Positions 36,266 to 47,336 of a stretch of 64,000 nucleotides of DNA are shown piece after piece. The translations under genes were made by a program, and so were the position numbers. Numbering within the stretch: the first letter of the stretch is position 1; every line of letters begins with the position of its first letter. The notes under the pieces were generated by a model, which was not told the DNA's origin, ran no database searches, and was given only the letters and a program-made list of their open reading frames with translations. Location: assembly GCA_027919835.1 (NCBI GenBank), contig JANVFP010000002.1, positions 124,001 to 188,000 on the forward strand, written 5' to 3'. Source of the DNA: Lentinula raphanica (Eukaryota; Basidiomycota; Agaricomycetes; Agaricales; Omphalotaceae).

Positions 36266-37490
36266 TATTCTATCCTATGTACATATGGGTAAGAGATTTG
36301 TGGACCAAGTTATGATTGAATGGCAAAGCACATACTAGCAGTGTTCTCGGGAAGAATTGATTCAAGAACCAAGATACCGAGCTCATTTTGGCCAGCCAGA
36401 ACCACGGTCGAGGGTTAGGCCTGAGGATTTCCGATGCAACCTGCTGAGCATATTGTGCAGTAGGTGTAGCCTTCACTGTTATTCACGTCAGCAGTCTATT
36501 AGAAAGAAAAGTATATCTTTTACACTTGGACATCTGCTTGCGCTTTTCAGTATATAGTTGTTCCATGGGTTTGTAGAGCGAGGTGTCTGACAGATATCTG
36601 GTGCGGTGTATATTACTATTCACTGCGCCTGTAACGAGCTGCAAGGAGTCCAAAATCATCACGTTTTGACAAGTTTCAAAGTAGTTGGAAATGGACGTAC
36701 ATTGACAACTTTAATATTACTGGAAAAAATTTAAAATATTGATAGACGCATCGAAATCGTAGAACGTACTCGAAAGGAGCTAATTCTATCCGCAACGCAT
36801 CTGCAAATGCATTCAATGCGCATTTACTCATGTTGTACGCGCCGTTGAAAGGGAAATGCACAACTCCGCTTATGCTGCTAGTTTGCACGATGCGAGCATC
36901 ATCAGAGGCCAGCAAGAGTGGCAGGAATTCCTTCACCATCGACATCGGGGCAAAATAGTTGACTTCAAGAAGGGCCTTGAATTCCGCCATGTCCAAGTCG
37001 GTTATGGAGCCGGACAATGCTGAAGAATGGCAGCGAAAAGGATTCATGGAGAAAGGAGATGGAGATCGTGAAGTTTACATCAGGGCATAATTCAAAGTCG
37101 ATTTCAGACTTGCCTTGTCCACTGCGAAGGAGAAGATTGGCATGGTACAAACATACAGAATGGAGACTCACGCGTTGTTGACCAAGATGTCGAGTTTTCC
37201 ACCAGTCAGCGAAGCTACTTCGTTGCGAGTCGACCTTATGCTTTCGATGTCAGTAACATCCAGCTTCAATAAGTTCACTCCCTCTAGTCCTTCCAATTCA
37301 CTCATAGACTCTAGACGGCGAGCCGTTGCGAAGACCTTGAGCCCTAATAAACGCGATTCGACATCAAAACACCATAGAATAGAATGACGGAAACCGAATC
37401 ACCCTCACCTCTGGAATGAAACTCCTTGACAAAGGCATGGCCAATGCCACCAGCACTGCAGCCTGTGATCAAAACGCTCCTTTGACCCAT
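36266..37490 (-). CDS. Short-chain dehydrogenase/reductase, upstream unit, apparently fused to the next SDR
   Basis: Starts MGQRSVLITGCSAGGIGHAF (TGxxxGxG), then KVFATARRLESMSELEGLEG, LDILVNNA, ARIVQTSSISGVVHFPF and catalytic YxxxK in AYNMSKCALNAF. The C-terminal exon AQYAQQVASEILRPNPRPW ends ..FFPRTLL, followed by an intron (about 36274-36335) whose acceptor joins in frame to DRIMSKQFGLNVF. That intron position matches exactly the last intron of the downstream SDR unit (..KTSL / DGMLIKMFG). No stop codon follows, so the reading frame runs into the downstream SDR domain. Either a double-domain reductase of about 580 aa is made, or the two are expressed separately. Divergent from the AKR gene. 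Confidence 0.82.
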
Positions 37491-37964
37491 GGAAGAAAGA
37501 AATGAAGAATCAGATAGACGGCTCCACCAAAAGGTGGGGTCCCGCAAAGGCTGGGTGTCCGGAAGAATGTCGATGGATAATGATGATTTCAAATCTCAGA
37601 GTTTTCGGAAGCATACATCGGTTATGCAGTTCAGTTATTGTTTGCAGATTGAATGGTGGTATGAACGTGATTGCTGCTACGAAAGGTCATTCTAGGTATA
37701 CTGTGAGCTGTTAATGCTGCAGAGCGACTGAGTTCGACCAGAGTTCGACGTAGAGTCACTACGTTCGAGAAATTTACGAGGCAAGCCGACCTCGGCGATG
37801 AAGAAAGCCTAAAGGAGATTGGATCGGCCGGCGTCAGCCGGCACGCGGCACGTCCCAAACCGCTCTCCCTGATCAATTGCAACATCAACTTCATGTAAGA
37901 CGCGACTCAGTTCGTTATCTTCGACCACCACCCTCCTCCAATCTTCCTCCACGTACCTTGAATA
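37491..37964. promoter_or_regulatory. Bidirectional promoter region between SDR and AKR genes
   Basis: 475 bp lie between the divergent starts of the SDR and aldo-keto reductase genes, suggesting shared control. It contains a small hairpin, GGCTCCACCAAAAGGTGGGG at 37520, similar to one near 1674. No recognised factor site was found. Confidence 0.4.
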
Positions 37965-39381
37965 ATGGCCCTTGAGCCTGTAACGCTGAATGACGGCAAC
38001 AAGGTTAGACTTACAATGCTCGCTCATGTGTTTCCAGATTTGTGAATCCAGCCTACCCTCAGATACCACCCATCGCCTATGGAACGGGCTCAAAGATGAA
38101 ATTTCACGATATCACACAATATATTGAACTGGCTATCGAAGTGGGCTTCTCTCATATCGATACTGCAGTCTGTGCGTAGCTATTCTTATCAGCTTTCCTC
38201 TCCACCCTCCTTTGGATTCAACTTTTGCTGTTTAGATTGATTCATTCACGAATATTCTGTTTGCTGTATGTACAGTCTATCAAACAGAGAAATATGTCGG
38301 GAGAGCTATCAAGGAAAGCGGACTTGCGCGTACGGAGCTGTTCGTTACGACCAAGTTCTTGCAGGGTCTGTCGGTTCAGAGAGACATCAAGAAGAGCCTA
38401 GCAAATGTAAGTATCTTACTGCATCTGTTGTCGTATCTCAACAAACGAAACGTAGCTCGGATTGCAATACCTGGACCTATATCTAATCCACCAACCACGA
38501 CTCATTCCTAATCTCGCCAATACGTGGAAAGAGTTTGAGAAAGTGCAGCAAGACGGGCTAGCCAAGTATGGTCAGGTTTTGCGTTGGTTATGTACACTAA
38601 GCTTGCCGCTGGCTTTCTAGGAGCATTGGCGTCAGCAATCTGATCAACGTTGAACAGCTAGAAGACCTCATCAAGGTATCTAAAGTCAAACCTGCAGTAA
38701 ACCAGGTAAGTAATTGATTTCGGGTGCTAGGTGTAAACTCTGAGCTGTCGTTTCTCAGATCCAGTTACACCCGTACAATTACCACGAGATGAAACCCATT
38801 ATGGACGCTTGTGCAAAACACAATATCGTGATAGAAGCTTACAGTAGTCTTGCGTACGTTCTGCATTAGCAATTCGCGTTGTATCCTGACAGTTCGTATT
38901 GTTCCTATAGTCCTTTAACCACCTACCCTGGTGGACCTGTAGATGAGCCTCTAAATGCAGCTGCGAAGCGGATCGGTGCGTCCCCAACTCAGGTTATCTT
39001 CCTCTGGGTTCGGGCGAAGGGTGCGGTTATCATCACGTATGTATATTTTGCTCGGACCTTTGTTCACTGGGTATAACTGGGACCATTCGTTACTTTGTTA
39101 GAACATCTACCACGCGAGCTCATATGGAAGAATATCTTGCGATTGGCGATCTTCGTAAGTGCTGACGAACTCTGGTTCAGTCAATGCTGCTTAACTTGTT
39201 ATTCGTCAATCCGCCTTTGGATACAGCTGCTCTTACAGAGGACGAAATTGCTTCCATCGACAATGCAGGTGCTAACGGGCCCCCCTCTCGTTCTATGATC
39301 ATGAAGCACACTACGCTGGCGGTTGCTTTTGTGATTTTACTCATGATGAACGTATGTTTTGGGTTTGGAAGAATGGGTTAA
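37965..39381 (+). CDS. Aldo/keto reductase with C-terminal membrane segment
   Basis: Starts MALEPVTLNDGNK, spliced (38004-38062) to IPPIAYGTGSKMKFHDI. The tetrad residues are all seen: Asp in GFSHIDTAV, Tyr in VYQTEKYVG, Lys in LFVTTKFLQ and His in LYLIHQPRL. Further family blocks are IGVSNLINVEQLEDLI, VNQIQLHPYNYHEM and VIEAYSSL..PLTTYPGGP. Several introns of 50-80 nt interrupt the gene. After LTEDEIASIDNAG the protein ends with a hydrophobic helix (LAVAFVILLMMNVCFGFG), which soluble AKRs lack, suggesting tail anchoring to a membrane. The enzyme should reduce carbonyls with NADPH; substrate unknown. It sits between the SDR pair and an FAD monooxygenase, which suggests a shared pathway. Confidence 0.87.
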
Positions 39382-39857
39382 TAGACCTGATGCACTGTTA
39401 TTTGCTGTCTTCTGTAAACTGTCTTCTGCTTAGTATAGATGAGTCATCTGTTTTGAGTATCATACAGCAAACGTCGCAGAGGGTAAGCTTTGACAAATCT
39501 GAATGATCGGTCACTGCAACTTGCCAGACGGAGGGCTCTTTCGAAGGAGGCCGTCACGCGCGCGGGCCCCAAGGCGCTAGCGGCCCCGGTGTCAACACCG
39601 TCCGAATCGACATTCAATTGTTCACATTCTCTTGTCACTTTTCCTCATTCCAGGAATCTATCGAACTCCAGACTCTTTCTTTCACGATGGACAGCGGACT
39701 TATATAGCTTACTACAGGATGTTCCACTGACGCGATGCAAAATCCGGATGCGCTAGTTCGGCTGTACTGCGGCTGAATTGCTGCTCACACTCGAGTCTTA
39801 GTTCAGAATGTATATAAGCCCAAGGTTGGGACTATCTACCAAAAGTATATCATTTCG

Positions 39858-42223
39858 ATGGACTCAAAGATCACAGATTCTTCAAGTGCGGACCGTGTTC
39901 ATGTACTGATTGTGCGTTCGCAACCCTCTTCTGAATCTCATCTCTGTTGCTCATAGTGTCTCATCTGTAGGCTGGTGCTGGACCTGTTGGGCTCGTTTCT
40001 GCTTTGATCCTTCTCCGCAATGGGCTTACTGTGCGAATCATCACGAAAGAAACCGAATTCAGGACTGGATATCGAGGACCTGGTATTCAGGTGCGTCTGC
40101 CAGATGGATTTGAACCAGCATCTCGTGTTGATCAGTTCTATTACTAGCCCCGTACTCTTGAACTATACCGGTTTCTTGGAGTTCTTGATGATATTTGGCA
40201 AGGTTCCGGTTCTCATCAAACCATCCACCAATATACATCCCCAGACAATGGCGAACCTCCTGTTATCGCTTGGAACGACCCGGAAATGAAGCGTCAGGCA
40301 GATAAGCCCTATGTCAGTATCTATCTTTCTCTGAATATGTGTTTTGGAGATCAAAGTCTCACTCTCTCACTTTTTCGTGTTAAACAGCTCTCCTCCCGGA
40401 GTATCGGTCAAGTCGATCACGAAGCCATTCTGCGCGCGCATCTATTGAGAGATTACGGATGTCAAGTAGAGCTTGGAACCGAGCTCGTTTCGTTGGAGCA
40501 ACAATCCTACTCCGTCGAGGCGACCTTCATCAAAACCAATGATAAATCAGACCCTACGACACATAAAGCTCGATTCGACTGGCTCATAGGCGCAGACGGT
40601 GCTCATAGTATCGTGCGGAAGCAGCTAGGATGCACCTTTTTAGGACAATCATATAAACAGTCTGGCATGCTGCTAGCCGATATCCACTTGCTGAATGGCT
40701 GGGGGGATGATGTGAGTTGATCCTCATTGACGCTCGTGCTCACTTTCCATGTCACTTTCCATGTCCATTCTTCGAAGGAGGCTGATTATTCTCTTGCTTA
40801 ACAGCATATCAAAGCATGGGGCAACATCGCGCAAAAATCGCTTCTCATCCGTCCATACATGTCTTCTTACTCAGCACACCACTCTACGCCTTCCCAAACC
40901 AAGAACGACACGAGAGTACAGGTGATGATTGCTGGACCAGATGTAGATGTCATCGCTCGAAGCGTCATAGGGGAAGGCGAGATGAACGCTAGTACCACGG
41001 AAGGAAGAGATGCGTTGGTAAGGATCATTCATGAAATGAGTGGAAGGAAGGATTTGATCTTTGGAGATCTGATTGGAATGGGTGTATGGCGGTGAGTTGT
41101 CTTCTGACTCTTGAATTGTCTGTGAAATTCTGATCATCAACCCATGATTCAGACCGAACATCAGAATGGTTGACAAATTTGGTGCAGGAAGAATATGGAT
41201 TGCTGGAGGTATGGAAAATTGATTGTGTAATTCTCGCACTCAACTTCGTTCTTCACGTCTTCTATAGATGCAGCTCACGTACATTCCCCCACCGGTGGCC
41301 AAGGCCTTAACTCGGGTGTTCAAGATGCGTTCAACCTTTGCTGGAAACTTTCTTTCGTCCATAAGGGGTTGCGAGACGGCTCGACGACGTCGCTACGACT
41401 GCTGGACACATACAGCGAAGAACGAGTCAGAGTGGTTAAAGCAATGCTGAATGTTACTACAAATCTCTTAAAACAGACCTTCGGAGCCAACTCAGGTGGG
41501 GCAGCTGAGGCTCAGGAAAATGGCGCTCAATCCCTTACTGCAAATTCTACATCTCCTGACTCCGCCAATCTCTCTGATGTTAACAAGAAACCAACTAAAG
41601 AATTCGGGTTCACTCGTGGCTTTGAGCTGCGCATGTTCGGTATCAACTATCGCGGAAGCTCAATTGTCGTCGACGAGGTAGATCCTCCTGCGGTGGTGCT
41701 GGATCCATACAAGGTGTCTCCCGATGAACCAGTCCGGGGTGGTGATCGCGCACCTCAAGCAGTGGGGTTGCAGATTATCCGCCGTTCTGCGAATAACATC
41801 GTTCAAGATGCACCAAGCACAACGACGTTATTCGATGTGTTCGATGCTACCAAGCATACTGCTTTGGTGTTCGCTGGGCCGCCCATCGAGGGCTCCACCT
41901 CGTCATTGGAGGTGGTTCAGGAGGTAGTCAAGTCACTAGGCCTATATCCTCGTGAAACGATGAGGATCATGGTCGTTCACTCACAAGACACAACATCGCA
42001 ATCGCTCGTGGATGGATTGGACGGTGAAGTCCTGGAAGTTAAAGATACGGAAGGTCATGCATACACAACGTACCTGCGTGGGATTGCTCAGTCGGAACTC
42101 TCTGCTCTTGATGCCGGGCAGAAGAGACCTGTGGTGATCATCGTCAGACCAGATGGACATGTAGGGGCGATGGTAAGAGGTGTGGAAGGGATAGAGAAGT
42201 ATAAACGGTCTTTGCTTGCATAG
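39858..42223 (+). CDS. FAD-dependent aromatic monooxygenase (phenol hydroxylase family)
   Basis: Starts MDSKITDSSSADRVHVLI, spliced to AGAGPVGLVSALILLRNG (GxGxxG). The family DG motif is WLIGADGAHSIVRKQLG, and the second FAD motif (GD) is RIWIAGDAAHVHSPTGGQGL followed by NSGVQDAFNLCWKL. The C-terminal region (from about 41640) looks like the thioredoxin-like domain of phenol hydroxylases: LDPYKVSPDEPVRGGDRAPQ and VVIIVRPDGHVGAMVRG, close to the stop. Single-component enzymes of this group hydroxylate phenols or polyketide aromatics using NAD(P)H and O2. Introns lie near 39910, 40090, 40310, 40710, 41090 and 41210. The gene follows the AKR on the same strand with about 480 bp between. Confidence 0.9.
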
Positions 42224-42745
42224 AGGCTGTTGTCCAACAAGTTTTCTGAATCAGAGATTCATCCTATTCCCCACATGAACTATGCCCACACGTTGCGCTC
42301 CGTTATCTTTTGACGCATCCCTGTCCTTTCTGCATCTGCTGCACATCGCAAGGCTCATTTATAAATGAGCAATCTCCTGACAAGGACAGCTACTAATGAC
42401 TTTGGGGAAAAGTCTTGTCCGTTGCTCAGATCCGTTCATCTTGTCGCAGTCTCTCAATGCAATCATCTCACAGAATTATAAAGGAACAAATTTGTTCCAT
42501 CACAGATGGACTTCAAAAAATGGGGGACAAAGTTAGTACGAAGTCGAAGAACAGTGTCGATTTGGAAATGCCTCTGAATCTACACTGTGTTCCTTTCCAG
42601 TAAGTTCTTGAACATGAAAAGAAAATGATTCTAACAAGTATGTCCATCCATGTACGCAACCTCCCTTCAATTCAAAATTGCCACGGTTCTCGAGCGACAC
42701 TGCAAACAAAGAATGAAAGCTCGAATCGGACCTGTAAGGGTCTAT
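42224..42745. other. Intergenic, no gene seen
   Basis: Convergent spacer between the monooxygenase and the first kinase-like gene. Only short frames without motifs. Confidence 0.5.
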
Positions 42746-43564
42746 CTAGCAGCTAGACTTTGTGGGACAGGACAGTCCAAGATTAGGTTCTCCGGCTTGC
42801 ATGTATTTGGCAATCAACGACTTGATTTCTTCATCGTCAACGACACTGAGATCCGGACGGAGACCCTGCTTGATACGTTCCCCTACCACAAGCTCGTCCA
42901 CGTCGTCGAAAGGTAAACGCCCAGTATAGATATGCAGCATCGTCATGCCGGCGGTGTACATATCATCCGCACGAGTCAAGAAGTATCGTGCGTTTATCGC
43001 AGAGGGAGAGCTGTAGCGTGTCGTCATGGCCCTATTCTTCGGGGGACGTGGCTCGGATTCCAAGACTGACTCGGCAAAATCGATGAATCGCAAATTACCG
43101 GAGTCATCGAGTACGAGATTGGAAGGCTTCAAGTCCCCGTGGAGAATTCCTCTGGAGTGCAGAGTTTCCATCAAAGCTGCAAGCTTGTGTATAATCTCCT
43201 TGCGATTCTTGTGTACCTCGGGATCGATAGTGCCTTCTCCTCGACCTATGGTAAGGCATTTTTCATACCGCGTGATGAATCCGTTGACTGTTCCCTGTAT
43301 GAAATGCCTTCCGATGATAGGCAGCGCACAGTCTGAGTCTAGGCCAGCGAGAGACATCATGTGAATCTCATGCGCGAGTTTCTCTCTATCGAGCTCGCCT
43401 GATTCGGGTTTGGAGTTGGTCTTGAGCACGTACTTTTCGTCGTATAAATCGACGTACGAGGAAGGTGAGGCAGATAGAGATCGAGACTCGAGGAGTTTCA
43501 TTTCGAGGTCCGAGGGCCAGGTGTATACGGGATCTGTGAAAAAGGACGAGTAGGTGGGATTCAT
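42746..43564 (-). CDS. Atypical protein kinase-like protein, copy 1
   Basis: A single-exon 272-aa gene. Kinase features visible: probable ATP-binding Lys in YVLKTN, alpha-C Glu in LAHEIHMMSLAG, catalytic loop HGDLKPSNLVL (Asp, Lys and Asn kept, HRD changed to HGD), metal-binding FIDFAES (DFG changed to DFA), TTRYSSPSA in place of the APE region, and ADDMYTAGMTMLHIYTGRLP for helix F. No glycine-rich loop is evident and the N-lobe is short. It may be a degenerate kinase or a small specialised one of a type common in mushroom genomes. Tandem paralogue at 44085-44867 on the same strand, about 65-70% identical by eye. Confidence 0.8.
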   Translation of the reverse strand: MNPTYSSFFTDPVYTWPSDLEMKLLESRSLSASPSSYVDLYDEKYVLKTNSKPESGELDREKLAHEIHMMSLAGLDSDCALPIIGRHFIQGTVNGFITRYEKCLTIGRGEGTIDPEVHKNRKEIIHKLAALMETLHSRGILHGDLKPSNLVLDDSGNLRFIDFAESVLESEPRPPKNRAMTTRYSSPSAINARYFLTRADDMYTAGMTMLHIYTGRLPFDDVDELVVGERIKQGLRPDLSVVDDEEIKSLIAKYMQAGEPNLGLSCPTKSSC

Positions 43565-44084
43565 GGGTGGAATCGGACTTGGGGTCGTTGGGGGGGTCTG
43601 TTGAACGATTCAGGACGAACGAAGGGTGGAGTGGTGACTGGTGGATGACTGTTGTTAAAAGAGATTTATTGTATGTGGTGGCACCGTGGGTGGGTCCCGC
43701 AGTTGGATGATTCCCAAGATTGACCCTACCAATGACCCACAGATGACTTCCAGGGGTACTTTCGCTGAGTCGTCAGTGATTTTGATGAGGAAGTGTGTTG
43801 GATGATGGTGCTTCTTGAAAGTTGAATGAGCGATTCAAAGGCCTAGTTATCATCGAACCTACTATACCTGAGTACACTGAGCGCCTCCGAAGGCCACAAG
43901 CGCGGTTGAGCTTCTTACGGGATTAGATGTTCAGTCAGAAATACTGGTAGAATTAGACAAGATAATGACCTGAGACACTGCGAGTCATGAATGAACATCC
44001 AAAACACTGGTAGAAAACAAAAGAATGGGGAGCGGCTGTCGACTTTGAACTTGAGAAGGACCAAGCAACTGGCACTGGCAGGCT

Positions 44085-44867
44085 TCAGAGACTGGTGGCC
44101 TGACGGTTGGGCTCCCCAGCCTGTAAGTATTTAGCAATCAACGACCTAACCTCCTCATCATCAATCATACTGAGATCCGGTCTCAACCCCCTTATGATAC
44201 AATCCTCTATATCATCCTCATCCACCTCCTCAAAAGGATAGCGCCCAGTATAGATATGCCAGATCGTCATCCCCGCGGTGTACAGATCGTCCGCACGAGT
44301 GAGGGGTAGAAACGTGTCGTTCATGGCCGTAGGCGAGTTATATCGCGCGGTCAGCGCTCTATTCTTCGGAGGACGTGACTCGTTTTCCAACACCGATTCG
44401 GCAAAATCAATGAACCGCAAGTGACCGGTGTCGTCGACGACCAGATTCGAGGGATTCACGTCTCCGTGGAGTATCCCTTTGGAGTGCAGATTCTCCAGCA
44501 AAGCTATGAATTTTTGTATCATCTCCTTGCGATTCTTGTAGAGTTCGGGATCGATATGGCCTTTTGCTCGACTAGCAACAAGGCACTTTTGGAACGGCGT
44601 GATGAGCCCGTTCACCGCCCTGTGGAGAAAATGGCGTCCGATGATAGGCAGAGAGCAATCTGGCCCAGCGAGAGACATCATATTGATCTCGTGAGCGAGT
44701 CTTTCTTTATCGAGCTCGCCTGAGGGTTTTGTGTTCGTTTTGAGTACGTACTTGTCGTCGTACAAATCGACATATGAAGTTGGAGAAGCAGACAAAGATC
44801 TGGATTGGAGCAATTTGTCTTCGAGATCTGAAGGCCAGGAGTACACGGGATCTGTGAAAAAGGACAT
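44085..44867 (-). CDS. Atypical protein kinase-like protein, copy 2
   Basis: A single-exon 260-aa paralogue of the gene at 42746, starting MSFFTDPVYSWPSDLEDKLL. It keeps YVLKTN, HEINMMSLAG, FIDFAES and ADDLYTAGMTIWHIYTGRYP. The catalytic loop reads HGDVNPSNLVV: the Asp and Asn remain, but the Lys of the usual HxDxKxxN is replaced by Asn. With DFG also changed to DFA, this copy is a stronger candidate for a pseudokinase. The 5' parts are highly similar to copy 1, so the duplication looks fairly recent. The upstream 390 bp contain no other gene. Confidence 0.8.
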   Translation of the reverse strand: MSFFTDPVYSWPSDLEDKLLQSRSLSASPTSYVDLYDDKYVLKTNTKPSGELDKERLAHEINMMSLAGPDCSLPIIGRHFLHRAVNGLITPFQKCLVASRAKGHIDPELYKNRKEMIQKFIALLENLHSKGILHGDVNPSNLVVDDTGHLRFIDFAESVLENESRPPKNRALTARYNSPTAMNDTFLPLTRADDLYTAGMTIWHIYTGRYPFEEVDEDDIEDCIIRGLRPDLSMIDDEEVRSLIAKYLQAGEPNRQATSL

Positions 44868-45258
44868 CGCGATGGGAAACCAAGTAAACTGACCGACGAC
44901 TCTTTAAACGATTTCAGACGTGGCTGTGCTTCGGCAGGTTCCAAGTGTGGCCTGCGATGACCATCAAACAAGCCGGATTTTGTTTGAATTTGGGAGAAAG
45001 TTCCTGTATAACTGAATGAGATATCAACGTTCAACTGCGCAATGGGTCGACTTGACTGACTAGAATGATCATTTTTTCGACCTTGGACACTAGATTTATA
45101 GAAAGTGCTACTAGTGAAGAGTCATTTCAACGATACGACCCCAGGCAGTACGGTGGACAATCGATATCCCGAGTATCGATGCTGAACGAGAACGGTTCAA
45201 CTGATTTCGAGTTTCTTTCACTTAACAAGATTCATTAGCAGTGACAATATAAATTCAT

Positions 45259-46140
45259 TCATACGAGATCCTGATAGTCTAAGGACCACTCCAAGGCTCG
45301 TAAACCAACACAACCATCCCACAGGGAGGAACAAGAACCAGGGGCACCAATCGTCCCACACAAAACAGCAAGAACGGGCACCAGCTGTCCCAGAAACATG
45401 CCGAAACACAGCAACAAGAAAGGGCACCAACAGTCCCGTGCGTCCCGGAGACACCAATGACTCCGGGCAACGCTATACGGTTGCATACACGGGCTCCCGC
45501 TCAGGCAGCCAACATCCTGACGGGACGACCACCGCGAACCGCAACGAGAACAGAGAGACTCACCGTCGGAATCAGGAGACCCAGGGGGAACAGGGCCACG
45601 ACCCTGAAGAGGACCAGGACCCCCACCCTCCAACTCGAGATCATGGCGAAAACGACCCGCAGAATCCTCCGCAAACAGGTCAAGTTCCACCGGGAAAGCG
45701 TCGGAATCCGATCCGTGAGAGGAGGGTGCATGAATAGACCCAAGAGAGGTCGAACCCACGCCCAGGACACCCTGCCGCATACGAGCCCGTTGACGCCTTG
45801 ACGGGCAGCAACACGTTACACCACGCTCCCCGTTGAGTGCTCGATTCGCCTGGAAGGTCCCCGGCCGGAGGTTGATCCAGGGTCCCTGGAGAAGGAGGAC
45901 CATCCCCGCCAGCCCCAGCCTCCAGCCTCCAGGAGCTGGGTTCCAATCCGCCATGCCGGGAGCCAACTGCGAGACTGAGAGAGCGTTGCGAGAACGGCGG
46001 GAAGGTATGTCTTGACGAAGTTGCACGAGCCATTGCAAAAGGCGAGGAACGGAAACTGGGTGTATGGTGTATGTGTCGAAGAAGTCGAGAATTGGAGAAC
46101 AGAAAGAAAGTTCGAGTGGCAAAAGCGCGTAAGATTTCAA
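45259..46140 (-). other. GC-rich island with a 293-codon ORF of doubtful coding status
   Basis: A minus-strand frame of 293 codons is open here, together with long frames on the plus strand (45438-45737, 45457-45801). Base composition is clearly more GC-rich than the flanks. The peptide is Gly/Pro/Cys/Trp-rich with repeated GTIGAPG- and CWCPFLLL-like segments; I see no domain. Runs of open frames in several phases, as here, are often a result of composition. The plus-strand peptide (RTPTLQLEIMAKTTRRILRK) looks vaguely like a retroelement gag tail, but this is not established. Neither strand is called as a gene. Confidence 0.3.
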
Positions 46141-46550
46141 AACGACGCGTCAGCGTCTCCAAGTTTCCAAATTGATGTAGTGTTGATGATATTTTCTCGC
46201 TCTTCTGAAGAGCACTCGAAGTGTGTTACTTTAAGTCGAATGAGTTTTGGGTACACGAGAAGTACGAAATCTCCTAAGCGCTCACTAGCACTCCTTGCCC
46301 TGATTCCCACAAACTCGAAACCACTGATTCCCACGTTCCTCGGAATCCTCACATATCAGGTCAAGTTCGAATATTGGAAAAAGACAAAGAAAGAAATCTA
46401 ACAACGGCTTCATAAACCGACGCAGTGACGGTATTGGAAACACCAGAACAAAGAGGTTTTAACTTTTTCGAATTCGTCTGAAGTTGTGTGACAAAAAAAA
46501 TATGGCCCTGGGTACTAGTAGGTTTTACAGTTTACATACTACTGTACCGG

Positions 46551-47210
46551 TAAGGTAGGCGCCATCCACAGGCATCGACATCACATGACTGATATACCCA
46601 ATGATGAACTACACAATGACAAGAAGGTATGTGAAAAAAGGGACTCCTACATTAGATAGAGATTGATATTCTGAAGAACTTGTAGGAGCTGTATTTTTGA
46701 TTACCACCTTATAAAAAATGTTTTTCATAAGTTTTTTCAGGAAGCTCAGATTCTGTTTCTAAGCCCTCTGGGAACCTTTTCAAAATTTTGGTCGCCAGAA
46801 TTGGCGGTCAAAGCTGTATGCCGTAATTGCCTTATTAGGAAGGCTTTCCGGCGCTTATCTGCAAGGCGCTCGCCGCTCATTTATTTCGGAGATATTTATC
46901 TACATAATTTGATGCATTGGGTCATGTAAACAAAATTCCAAGCACTTTCTGGGAGCCAAGCTGAGCCAAGATGTCTACTACTGGCTGATGAATAATGTAA
47001 ATAATATTCTGGTGATCCTAGGTATCATATCTGAGTCTATTAAAGCTTAATAGCAGTATCCTGGTCAATATAGAAGCAGGCCAACCAGCCTTCTGCTCAA
47101 AAAACCCTTGCGGAGACCTCGGAAGCTTGCAGTGACGGAAAAATTGGCGGATGACTAAGCATGACTAAGCGGTCACGTGATGTCGATGCCTGTGGATGGC
47201 GCCTACCTTA
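46551..47210. mobile_element. MITE with 37-bp terminal inverted repeats and TA ends
   Basis: The left end (46553-46589) begins AGGTAGGCGCCATCCACAGG and continues to TCACATGAC. The right end (47172-47208) is its reverse complement with a single mismatch (CACATGAC versus CACGTGAC). Both are bordered by TA (46551-46552 and 47209-47210), the target duplication of Tc1/mariner-type elements. The 656-bp interior is AT-rich and carries no transposase ORF. It lies 127 bp downstream of the stop of the unknown gene at 47337. Confidence 0.88.
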
Positions 47211-47336
47211 GCGCCGCTGTGCGCGGCAGTCTCCGACTCTTTTTAGTCACACGAGAGAGAGAGAGAGAAAAGAGGATACATAGTTGATTCAAAGCTAAGT
47301 ACGTAGATATGTTACAGTAGAGTCAGTTACAGAAAC

